A program made the translations under genes and the position numbers. The notes beneath the pieces are model-generated. The model saw only the letters and a program-made list of their open reading frames with translations, did no database searches and was not told the origin of the DNA. From contig JADJAE010000007.1 in assembly GCA_016704445.1 (NCBI GenBank), positions 1-64,000 of the forward strand: a DNA stretch of 64,000 nucleotides. The letters are read 5' to 3'. This DNA comes from Deltaproteobacteria bacterium. Lineage in GTDB: Bacteria > Myxococcota_A > Polyangia > Polyangiales > Ga0077539. Positions 7,739 to 15,075 of the stretch are shown piece by piece; within the stretch, counting starts at the first letter, position 1; every line of letters starts with the position of its first letter.

Positions 7739-7851
7739 CCGAGCGGCGGCACCGGCGTCTCCCCCCAACGCCAACGGTGACCGCCGCTAAGTTATTTGTT
7801 TCGCGACAAGGTCGACGGTCCAGCGATGGACCGATCGGCCTTGTGGCTTTT
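7739..7851 (+). ncRNA. Predicted sigma-54-dependent small RNA, copy 2 (Pxr-like)
   Basis: About 113-nt transcript. Hairpin 1 (7742-7788) repeats copy 1 base for base except for one A in place of G in the unpaired 3-nt bulge (AAC instead of AGC), leaving every stem pair and the CTCCCCCCA loop intact. A longer linker (GTTATTTGTTTCGCG) then leads to a strong terminator that ends at the stop codon of the convergent oxidase gene. That the one change inside the structure falls in a bulge is what selection on an RNA would produce. Proposed as a paralogue of copy 1; the Pxr relation is inference. Confidence 0.8.
7806..7851 (+). terminator. Rho-independent terminator of sRNA copy 2
   Basis: ACAAGGTCGACGGTCC (7806-7821) pairs with 7828-7844 in 16 base pairs, with a single bulged A at 7834, one G-T pair and a 6-nt loop AGCGAT, followed by GGCTTTT. 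The tail reaches the stop codon of the convergent flavin oxidase gene (7851-7853), so the hairpin may also stop transcription from that side. Confidence 0.82.
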
Positions 7852-9356
7852 CAGCGGTCGCCGAGGCAGTGCTTGGGGTCGAGGGCGTCGCGCAGCCGGG
7901 ACATCACGGCGTCGTGGTCGTCGAGGCTGGGAGGGAGCGCGTCGAGGGGCGGGGTTCCGACCCGGTAGGGGAGGCAGCCGAGGCCCTCGAAGGCGGCGCG
8001 CAGGGCCGTGTGGCAGGCGAGGGCGGCGTCGTCGCGGCCGGGCACCTCGCGGTCCCAGAGGATCAGCGGGGCCAGGTGAAGGGCGCGCGGCTGGAGGCCC
8101 ATGGCGGCGATGAGGGGGTCGAAGCCGTGGTCGGCCATGACGGCGTGGATGGCGTTCATGGCGGCGAGCACCGAGGCGCCCTGCATCGGGGCCGCGGCGC
8201 AGGACCAGAGCACCCCGCAGCCGTCGCGGTCGGGGTCGAGGCCCGATGGGGGCGACGAGGGCTTGTGCCAATAGACGCTCCGCACGCTCTCCTCGTGGGG
8301 AATGCCCTGGAGGAAGCAGAACGCGGGCTCCTGCTCCAGGAGAAGCTCCTCGCCGCTGCGGGCTTCGCCGATGCGCTCTTCGATGTTCCATGAGTCGACG
8401 GCGGGGCCGAGGAGCTCGACGAAGCGCTCGCGGTGGGCGCGGCCCTGGAGCTCGGTCATGCCCGTGAGGGCGGTGAGGCCGTGCCATCGGTGCACGAGCC
8501 CTCGGGCCTGCAGCCGACTCGGAACATCGCCACGGCTCTCCAGGGTGGAGAGCACGCGGGTGTGGTTCCAGAGGCCGATGGGCCAGCGGAGGGTGCCTTC
8601 GAGGGTGAGCGTTCGGAGGGCGTCGATGAGGCCCGGGAGGCGCTCGTCGGTGGCGACCGAGAAGCGCGCCGCCTGGATGGAGTGGGGCAGCGGGGCGAGC
8701 CAGATCGTGAGCCGCGTCACGACCCCGAGGGACGACTGGGAGAAGAGCCCGTCGAGGGCGGGACCCACCCCGTGGCGGTGCAGCGGAGCCAGCGGAGTGT
8801 GCGCAAAACGGCCATACCCTGTGCGGATGGTCTCACCCGTGGAGAGCAGCACCTCCAGGCCGCAGACGTGGGACCAGCGGTCGCCGTAGGGGCCCGCGCC
8901 GTCGCCCCGGGCGAGGGCGTTGGCGAGCACGCTGGCCCTGGGCGATCCGCCGATGCTGTTGACGAAGAGCCTGGAGCGGCGCTCCCGGAGGAAGGCGTAG
9001 ACCTGCGCGAAGGTCACGCCGGGCTCGACGGTGATCCAGGCCATGGTCTCGTCGAAGTCGACGATGGCGTCGAGGCGGGAGAGGTCGAGCACCACGGCGC
9101 CGTCGTCGGGTGGGACCCGGGAGCCGAGGCCCCAGTTGCAGCCGCGAGAGACCGGGTGCAGTCGCTGACCGTGGCGGGTCGCGATGCGCAGGCACTCCCT
9201 CACCTGCGCGGCGTCCGCCGGGCGGAGCACCGCGACGGCGCGCTGGGTCGTGGCGAAGGTGGCGGTGTTGAAGGCGAGGAGCGTCGCCGGATCGTCGGCG
9301 ACGTGGGGGAGCCCCAGCGCGGCGCGCCATTCGAGGAGGGCCGCGGCGAGGGACAT
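7851..9356 (-). CDS. FAD-linked oxidase, VAO/4-cresol dehydrogenase type
   Basis: 501-aa flavoprotein. The N-terminal PCMH-type FAD-binding domain is visible as RPADAAQVRECLRIATRHGQ, then HPVSRGCNWGLGSRVPP (pyrophosphate loop) and GGSPRASVLANALARGDG. The second half has the cap-domain pattern of vanillyl-alcohol oxidase and 4-cresol dehydrogenase flavoprotein subunits. The substrate would be a phenol or other alcohol, but specificity cannot be read from the sequence, and no cytochrome subunit gene adjoins. ATG at 9356; a Cys-rich lipoprotein gene lies 15 bp upstream on the same strand. No signal peptide, so cytoplasmic. Confidence 0.75.
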   Translation of the reverse strand: MSLAAALLEWRAALGLPHVADDPATLLAFNTATFATTQRAVAVLRPADAAQVRECLRIATRHGQRLHPVSRGCNWGLGSRVPPDDGAVVLDLSRLDAIVDFDETMAWITVEPGVTFAQVYAFLRERRSRLFVNSIGGSPRASVLANALARGDGAGPYGDRWSHVCGLEVLLSTGETIRTGYGRFAHTPLAPLHRHGVGPALDGLFSQSSLGVVTRLTIWLAPLPHSIQAARFSVATDERLPGLIDALRTLTLEGTLRWPIGLWNHTRVLSTLESRGDVPSRLQARGLVHRWHGLTALTGMTELQGRAHRERFVELLGPAVDSWNIEERIGEARSGEELLLEQEPAFCFLQGIPHEESVRSVYWHKPSSPPSGLDPDRDGCGVLWSCAAAPMQGASVLAAMNAIHAVMADHGFDPLIAAMGLQPRALHLAPLILWDREVPGRDDAALACHTALRAAFEGLGCLPYRVGTPPLDALPPSLDDHDAVMSRLRDALDPKHCLGDR

Positions 9357-9371
9357 CGCGGTGGCCTCAGC

Positions 9372-10958
9372 TCAGGGGGCGCGGCCGGCGTCCGAGGGCG
9401 TCGGGGTGGGGACGCCGCCGTCGACCAGGCCGCCGCCGCCCATGCCGCCGCCGCCGCTCACGCCGCGGAGGTTGATCCAGGAGGAGCCGACCTGGAAGGC
9501 GGCGGAGAAGCCGTCGGCCATGCGCGGGTCCATGGCGCACTCGCGGCCCTCGATGCGGGTGCCGTCGCCGTCGATGCACGCCTCGATGCGCGGGGGCAGT
9601 CCGCCGCCGCCCATGCGGGCCTCGTAGCGCTCCAGGCCGTCGCCGTCGATGTCGATGTCGGGCTGCTGCGGGCCGATGCGGAAGATCAGGAGGGTCTGGC
9701 CGCCGACGATGAGCTCGAGGAAGGTGCTGTTGTTCATCATCCCGCCGCCGCCGCCGCCGGGGATGAGCCCCGCGGGGTTGCGGATGTTGGCGAGGTCGCG
9801 GCCCTGGATGGCGCCGCACAGCACCCCGTTGCGGATCTCCGTGATGCGCGTGTCGTTGGCCACCACGGTGCCGGAGATGCGGCCGCGCTTGAGGTTGAAC
9901 TGCAGCGAGCCGAGGCCGCCGGTGTTGCCGAGCGGGAGCAGGATGTCCTCCGGGCCGCCGGTGAGCACGCCGCCGCGCACCACGCTCTGGAACGACGCGA
10001 TCGGGAGCAGGCTGGCCTGGAGCGATCCCCGCTGCACGAACTGGGGGTTGCCCGGGGTGGCGTTGTCGGTGACGTCCATGTTGGCGTCGGAGCCGAGCAC
10101 CCAGCCGACGCGGGTGTCGGGGAGGTTCTGCCCGCGGGGGTCGGTGAGGTTGAGGAAGGCGAGCTGCAGCAGCACCTGCCCGTTGGAGACGTTGGACGTG
10201 AGGAAGGAGTTGATCACGCCGTAGGCGGGCCCGAGGGCGTGGGTGAAGGCGTTGTCGGCGCGGCCGTCGCCCGAGAAGTCGCACCCGATGGTGGGGCTCT
10301 CGGGGGCGATGGAGAGGCGGTTGAGCACCACGGCCTGCTCCAGGCGGCAGTCGGGGCCGCAGCCGTCCCAGCGCGTGGTGTTGCCGTCGTCGCACTGCTC
10401 GCCCGGGTCCATGCGGCCGTTGCCGCACATCAGCACCGAGCGGCAGTCCGCCGCGCAGTTGGTCATGCCGTCGCAGACCTCGCCGCGGGCGGTGTCGACG
10501 ATGCGGTTGCCGCAGGTCTCGTTGGAGAGGCAGTCGGAGCGGCAGCCGTCGCCGCTGGTGTTGTTGCCGTCGTCGCAGACCTCGCCCATGTCGACGCGCC
10601 CGTCGCCGCAGCGGGCCTCGAAGCGGCACGTGGCGGAGCAGCGGTCGCCGCTCACGTTGTTGCCGTCGTCGCAGCTCTCCATCGGGTCGAGGATGGCGTC
10701 GCCGCAGCGCGGGACCCGGGTGTCGGGCCTGCCCAGGTCGACGATGGGCGTGCCGAGGTCGACCGGCTGCCCCGCGTCGATGGGCTGCCCCGCGTCGACG
10801 GGCTGCCCCGCGTCGATGGGCTGCCCCGCGTCGACGAAGAGCCCGGTGTCGATGGGCGTCGGCCCCGAGTCGGCCTGGACCGAGACGACGGTGCTGCCGC
10901 AGGCGGTGGTGGCGCCGAGCGCGAGGAGTACGGCCGCGAGGCGAGTGGGGTTGCGCAT
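9372..10958 (-). CDS. Myxobacterial Cys-rich repeat lipoprotein
   Basis: 528-aa exported protein with a short hydrophobic signal ending in TTAC (atypical lipobox). A linker of five DAGQP-type repeats follows (VDAGQPIDAGQPVDAGQP), then four Cys-rich units of the CGDG-x-D-x-GE-x-CDDGN-x-GD-x-C type (DUF4215, the Myxococcus cysteine-rich repeat), each probably disulfide-bonded, and a beta-rich C-terminal region with glycine stretches. Likely surface or periplasmic; function unknown. The linker is encoded by 18-bp tandem repeats near 10755-10850 that could vary in number. It sits upstream of the oxidase gene on the same strand and may be co-transcribed with it. Confidence 0.75.
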   Translation of the reverse strand: MRNPTRLAAVLLALGATTACGSTVVSVQADSGPTPIDTGLFVDAGQPIDAGQPVDAGQPIDAGQPVDLGTPIVDLGRPDTRVPRCGDAILDPMESCDDGNNVSGDRCSATCRFEARCGDGRVDMGEVCDDGNNTSGDGCRSDCLSNETCGNRIVDTARGEVCDGMTNCAADCRSVLMCGNGRMDPGEQCDDGNTTRWDGCGPDCRLEQAVVLNRLSIAPESPTIGCDFSGDGRADNAFTHALGPAYGVINSFLTSNVSNGQVLLQLAFLNLTDPRGQNLPDTRVGWVLGSDANMDVTDNATPGNPQFVQRGSLQASLLPIASFQSVVRGGVLTGGPEDILLPLGNTGGLGSLQFNLKRGRISGTVVANDTRITEIRNGVLCGAIQGRDLANIRNPAGLIPGGGGGGMMNNSTFLELIVGGQTLLIFRIGPQQPDIDIDGDGLERYEARMGGGGLPPRIEACIDGDGTRIEGRECAMDPRMADGFSAAFQVGSSWINLRGVSGGGGMGGGGLVDGGVPTPTPSDAGRAP

Positions 10959-11187
10959 GGGGTGACGGGCTCCAGAAATCGAGATGGGGCTGAAGGCGCG
11001 CGGACTCTACGGGAGGGCGCGCAGGGGACACAAGCGGCGCACAAGACGCGGCTGACGGCGCGCGGACTCCGTGCCCGTGCGCGGATGTGGTGGTCGGGCG
11101 GGGAGAAAGAGCCGGCGGGTCACTCGACGTCCCGGGGGCGGGACACAGACAGACGTGGAGAGCTGAAAAGAGACGGGGAGGTGTCTG

Positions 11188-13080
11188 ATGAAGACTTCAT
11201 CCGCACGAGCGATCGGTCTCTCGCTGCTGGGGGTCGGCGCGCTGGGGCTGGGCTGTTCTCCGGGGCAGGGGCATCCGACAGGGGCGCCGGGCAGCGGCTT
11301 CGTGGCGCCCTTGCCAGTCGACGCCGGGACGTTGGCGTTGCGCCGGGACGGCGGAGGCCCTCCGGCGGACGCAGGCTTCAACGGGCGCTCGCTGGGGAGC
11401 TCGGTGGGGCCCACGCGCATCGCCGACGATCCGCCGCCGCCGCTGAGCGGAGGCACGCTGCTGGTCACGCGCGACGGCCGCGCCGCGGTGGCCGCCGACC
11501 CCGACCGCGACCGCGTCTGGATCGTCGACCTGGGCTCTCGCACCGTGACCGCCAGTCTCGAGCTGAGGGCTGGCGACGAGCCCGGGCGCGCGGTGGAGGA
11601 CGACGCCGGGCGGGTGCACCTCGCGCTGCGCGGCGGGGCCTCGGTGCTCAGCGTCGACATGGCCACCCGCGCGGTGCTCGCTCGCCGGCCGGTGTGCGCC
11701 GCGCCTCGCGGCATCGCCTACGAGCGCGACACTGGGCTGCTCCATGTGGCCTGCGCCGGGGGAGAGCTGGTGAGCCTGCGGGCGGGCACCGGCGAGGTCA
11801 CCCGCACGCTGAGGCTCGACCGCGACCTGCGCGACGTGATCGTGCAGTCGGGGCAGCTGGTGGTGTCGCGCTTCAGGGAGGCCGAGCTGCTCACCGTCGA
11901 TGCGAGCGGCGAGGTGGTGCGGCGGGTGAGACCGGCCAACGCCGATGAGCTCCCCGGCCGGGGCGTCGGGCTCGGAGGGCGGTCGGGGGTGGCGTGGCGG
12001 ATGATCGCTGGCCCCGGCGGCGCGCTGGTGCTGCACCAGAGGGCGATCACGGCGTCGGTGCAGATCACCACCGGCGGTTATGGCAGCACCGGGCGCTGCC
12101 AGACGGGCGTGGTGCAGAGCACCGTGTCGATGATCGGCACGGAGGCTCCGGTGGCGCTGCCGTCGCTCTCCGGGGTGACGCTTGCGGTGGACGTGGCGCT
12201 CGCCCCGGGCGGGCAGCGCATGGCCATCGCGGCCGCGGGCAACGCGCCGTTTCCCACGCTGGGACAGGTGTTCGCGTTCTCGCTGAGCGAGCTGCCGTCG
12301 GGGGTGATGGGCTCCTGCGCGACGGTGCAGCCGGTGGCCGGGGTCACCGGGCAGGCGGTCGCGGTGGCCTTCACCCCGAGCGGTCAGCTGGTGGTGCAGA
12401 CGCGCGAGCCCGCGGCCATCGTGCTGCCGGGCGGCGCCGGGGTGACCCTGAGCGGCGAGAGCCGCGGCGACACGGGGCACACGCTCTTCCACGCCAACGC
12501 GGGGGCCTTCATGGCCTGCGCGTCGTGCCACCCCGAAGGGGGCGACGACGGCCATATCTGGACCTTCCTCCCCATCGGGTCTCGCCGCACCCAGAACCTC
12601 CGAGGCTCGCTCGCGGGCACGGCTCCCTTCCACTGGGACGGCGACATGGCGACCTTCACCGACCTGGCCCACGACGTCTTCGGCCAGCGGATGAGCGGCG
12701 GCGCGCTCGCTCCCGACCAGGTCGCCGCGCTGGAGCGCTGGACCACCACGCTGCCGACGATTCCCGCCTCGCCGGTGCGCGAGGTAGGCACCGTCGCTCG
12801 CGGCCGGGCGCTCTTCGCCGACGCCGTGGTGGGCTGCTCCGACTGCCACAGCGGGCCCCACTTCACCAACAACGCCACGGTCGATGTGGGCACCAGCGGG
12901 GCCTTCCAGGTGCCGTCGCTCGTCGGGGTCGCGTGGAGGACGCCGCTGATGCACAACGGCTGCGCCCGCACGCTGCGAGAGCGCTTCACCGAGTGCGGGG
13001 GCGACGAGCGCCACGGCCGCACCGCGCACCTCACCGAGGCGCAGATCAGCGACCTCGTGGCCTACCTCGAGACGCTCTGA
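11188..13080 (+). CDS. Propeller-cytochrome c lipoprotein (diheme peroxidase-like)
   Basis: 630-aa lipoprotein with signal peptide and lipobox LGLGC (Cys23). The N-terminal two thirds has repeats of the YVTN/beta-propeller kind (LLVTRDGRAAVAADPDRDRVW, VDLGSRTVTASLEL). The C-terminal third carries two heme c sites, CASCH (HPEGGDDGHIW following) and CSDCH (SGPHFTNN following), with the layout of MauG/cytochrome c peroxidase-like diheme proteins. It would act in the periplasm or on the outer membrane as an electron-transfer or oxidising enzyme of unknown substrate. The ribosome site GGGGAGG at 11175-11181 supports the ATG at 11188. Divergent from the Cys-rich lipoprotein with 229 bp between. Confidence 0.82.
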   Translation: MKTSSARAIGLSLLGVGALGLGCSPGQGHPTGAPGSGFVAPLPVDAGTLALRRDGGGPPADAGFNGRSLGSSVGPTRIADDPPPPLSGGTLLVTRDGRAAVAADPDRDRVWIVDLGSRTVTASLELRAGDEPGRAVEDDAGRVHLALRGGASVLSVDMATRAVLARRPVCAAPRGIAYERDTGLLHVACAGGELVSLRAGTGEVTRTLRLDRDLRDVIVQSGQLVVSRFREAELLTVDASGEVVRRVRPANADELPGRGVGLGGRSGVAWRMIAGPGGALVLHQRAITASVQITTGGYGSTGRCQTGVVQSTVSMIGTEAPVALPSLSGVTLAVDVALAPGGQRMAIAAAGNAPFPTLGQVFAFSLSELPSGVMGSCATVQPVAGVTGQAVAVAFTPSGQLVVQTREPAAIVLPGGAGVTLSGESRGDTGHTLFHANAGAFMACASCHPEGGDDGHIWTFLPIGSRRTQNLRGSLAGTAPFHWDGDMATFTDLAHDVFGQRMSGGALAPDQVAALERWTTTLPTIPASPVREVGTVARGRALFADAVVGCSDCHSGPHFTNNATVDVGTSGAFQVPSLVGVAWRTPLMHNGCARTLRERFTECGGDERHGRTAHLTEAQISDLVAYLETL

Positions 13081-13084
13081 ACGC

Positions 13085-14230
13085 TCAGAGGTAGCTCAGC
13101 CACCAGTCGCGACGCCTCGCCTTCACGCCCGCGAACCAGCGGCATAGCGGGTAGAGCCCCACCACCACGATGATCCAGCCGAGGTAGGCCGCGCCGAGGC
13201 CGAGCCCGGTGCGCCCTCGAGAGCTGATCACCTCGGAGCCGAAGCGCGCGAAGGAGATGGCGAGCCCCGTCCAGCGCATCAGCACGAGGTGGGCGAAGTA
13301 GTAGAGCAGGGGGACGCTCCCGTAGACCGTGAGCGCCCTCATCGCCCGCCCCGGCTTCGCGCCGTCGAGGCCCGCGAGCGCGCAGAGCGCCGGGCCCAGC
13401 GTCATCAGCGCGTAGAGCAGCGACGGCGGGTACTTGTCGCAGTTGAGGAAGGACATCGCCGTGAAGAGCGCGCCTCGCGGCTGCGACGACCAGGGCACCG
13501 GGTCGCCGTAGCGGTTGAGCGCCCGCAGCAGCACGAAGGCCGCCGTGAGCGCGAGCCCGAGGCGCAGCGTGCGAGGCCGCCGCAGCTCCAGCGGGAGGCG
13601 CATCCACGCGCCGAAGGCGTAGCCCAGCGCGATCACCCCGATCCAGGGGAGCACCGGGTAGGCCGCGTACAGGCGGTGGTCGCGCAGGGGCTCGAGCGCG
13701 CCGCCCTCGTGGGCGATCTTCCAGAGCCAGCCGAGGCGACCGAGGTCCGCGGGCGTCACGCTGTCGAGCAGGTTGTGCCCCGCGACGATGGCGGCCCCGA
13801 CGCCTGCGACGGCGCCGAGGGGCAGCCGGCTGAGGGCCGAGAGCGCCACCATCGACCACCCGATGGCCCAGATCACCTGGAGCAGCGTGAAGCGGTAGAA
13901 GGGGTCCGGGGTCCACCCGAGGCGCATCGCGGTGAGCTCGAGGAAGACCAGCCAGAGGCCGCGCGTGAGGAGGAAGCGCGAGCCCGCGGCGGGGCCGTTC
14001 TTGTCGCGGTAGAGGAAGGCCGCGGTGCCCGCGAGGAAGACGAAGACGGGCGCGCAGAAGTGGGTGATCCAGCGGGTGGCGAAGAGCGCCGCGGTGGTGG
14101 TCGCGAGGTTGGTGGGCTCGGTGCGGAAGCCGTCGGCGTAGAAGTCGCGCGCGTGGTCGAGCGCCATCAGCACCATCACCGCCCCGCGGAGGGCGTCGAT
14201 GGCCAGGTTGCGGTCGCGCGGGGTGCTCAT
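13085..14230 (-). CDS. DUF1624 multi-span membrane protein
   Basis: 381-aa integral membrane protein. The opening NLAIDALRGAVMVLMALDHA is the hallmark of DUF1624 (heparan-alpha-glucosaminide N-acetyltransferase catalytic-like family, related to acyltransferase 3 and YeiB). About ten hydrophobic segments follow. A role in acyl transfer to sugars across the membrane is plausible by family, not shown here. I chose the ATG at 14230; the frame is open further upstream but runs into the 43-bp repeat and lacks coding character. Convergent with the cytochrome gene, 4 bp between the stops. Confidence 0.82.
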   Translation of the reverse strand: MSTPRDRNLAIDALRGAVMVLMALDHARDFYADGFRTEPTNLATTTAALFATRWITHFCAPVFVFLAGTAAFLYRDKNGPAAGSRFLLTRGLWLVFLELTAMRLGWTPDPFYRFTLLQVIWAIGWSMVALSALSRLPLGAVAGVGAAIVAGHNLLDSVTPADLGRLGWLWKIAHEGGALEPLRDHRLYAAYPVLPWIGVIALGYAFGAWMRLPLELRRPRTLRLGLALTAAFVLLRALNRYGDPVPWSSQPRGALFTAMSFLNCDKYPPSLLYALMTLGPALCALAGLDGAKPGRAMRALTVYGSVPLLYYFAHLVLMRWTGLAISFARFGSEVISSRGRTGLGLGAAYLGWIIVVVGLYPLCRWFAGVKARRRDWWLSYL

Positions 14231-14301
14231 CGCCGCACCATCGGGCGACGGCGCGCGCCGGGTCAATGCGAGGGTGCGGTATCGGTCGGTGCCAGGCGGG
14301 C

Positions 14302-14344
14302 GAAAACCAGGGCTGGTATTCGCGAAAACCAGGGCTGGTATTCG
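14302..14344 (+). repeat. 43-bp repeat of two dyads, copy 1
   Basis: Two tandem units of GAAAACCAGGGCTGGTATTCG joined by C. Each unit holds the dyad ACCAG-GG-CTGGT. The identical 43 bases recur at 17381-17423 in the same orientation, so they bracket a 3-kb segment. Intergenic, REP-like or target-site-like. Confidence 0.9.
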
Positions 14345-14391
14345 GGAGCGGTGCGTGCGGCCGCGATGGGCTGCGTCGTCAGTCCCCACCG

Positions 14392-15072
14392 TCACCGTCG
14401 CGAAGCGAGGTCGGGGTAGAGCTGCAGGAGCGCGCTGCGCATCTCCGCCTCGCAGGCGCGAAACGAAGGCAACGAGCGCAGCGTCTCGCAACGCGATCGC
14501 TCCGCCACGGCACGCAGAATGTCCTGTAGACCGCTGCCCCGCCCCGGTCGGTACTGGCGTCCCAGCGCCGTCTTGAACGCCTGCTCCATCGGCGGCTTCG
14601 GGTCCGCGAGACCTTCGCAGGCGGACGCGCCAGGAAGGCCAAGGGCGACGTCGTCGAGCGATACGCCCAGGGCAGCCCGGAGCGCGTCACCATCGGCCAG
14701 GACCCACGCTTCGACCTCCCGCACCGGGATGACCGCGACACCTGCCCAGGAGCCGGGCGGGAGGCGCTGCGCGAGCAGATCGAACGCTGGCTGCACGCTG
14801 GTGGCGCGCGCCGCGTCCGGATCACCCGCTCCATCCGAGTGGACCCATAGGAGGTTCCACGCGTCGCGGGCCTTGAATGCCGCCTCAGCGACCCGCTCGC
14901 TCCGACGCCTCGGCGCGCCTTCGGCATCATTCAGCATCTCCGGGTCGGCCACCTCGAATGGGCCGCATCCGAGGTCGAGCAAGACCTGCTCACAGAGCCG
15001 TAGGAGAAGCCTCGGCAGGAACGCGTAGTCGCTCGGTCCCTCACCGTAGAAGGCGGGCTGCAGGTATCGCAT
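14392..15072 (-). CDS. DUF4276 (Toprim-like) protein, partner of ATPase
   Basis: 226-aa DUF4276 protein. The N-terminal FYGEGPSDYAFLPRLL gives the conserved Glu of a Toprim-like metal site, LLWVHSDGAGD the Asp pair and VIPVREVEAWVLAD the P-x-R-E-x-E-A-W motif typical of the family. It starts 3 bp after the stop of the upstream ATPase, so the two are one operon. By analogy with OLD, PARIS and AbiL-type ATPase plus Toprim/nuclease pairs, an anti-phage or DNA-maintenance role is inferred, not demonstrated. ATG start at 15072. Confidence 0.82.
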   Translation of the reverse strand: MRYLQPAFYGEGPSDYAFLPRLLLRLCEQVLLDLGCGPFEVADPEMLNDAEGAPRRRSERVAEAAFKARDAWNLLWVHSDGAGDPDAARATSVQPAFDLLAQRLPPGSWAGVAVIPVREVEAWVLADGDALRAALGVSLDDVALGLPGASACEGLADPKPPMEQAFKTALGRQYRPGRGSGLQDILRAVAERSRCETLRSLPSFRACEAEMRSALLQLYPDLASRR

Positions 15073-15075
15073 TCC

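Larger units (their letters stand above)
7332..7851 (+). repeat. Tandem duplication (period 320 bp) carrying two sRNA units
   Basis: Two copies of one unit lie head to tail with exactly 320 bp between matching positions: upstream box (7332/7652), sigma-54 GG (7394/7714) and hairpin stem (7422/7742). From TCTGGCACGA to GCCGCTAAGT (7391-7472 and 7711-7792) only three bases differ. The upstream parts and the terminator parts have diverged more, so the promoter plus first hairpin is the constrained portion. No protein-coding gene is supported anywhere in 7313-7850; the short open frames there are broken differently in the two copies. Confidence 0.9.

Noticed and set aside
7457..7968. Short open frames across the sRNA region
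   Set aside because: The two copies do not keep a common frame, no ribosome site is seen, and the sequence is explained by hairpins and promoters.
10741..10860. Regular 18-bp repeats that might be a CRISPR array
   Set aside because: They encode the DAGQP linker in frame, have no spacers and no cas genes are nearby.
14302..14344. 43-bp repeats as phage attachment sites
   Set aside because: No integrase or tRNA gene is near either copy, and the unit is itself duplicated with dyads, more like REP elements.
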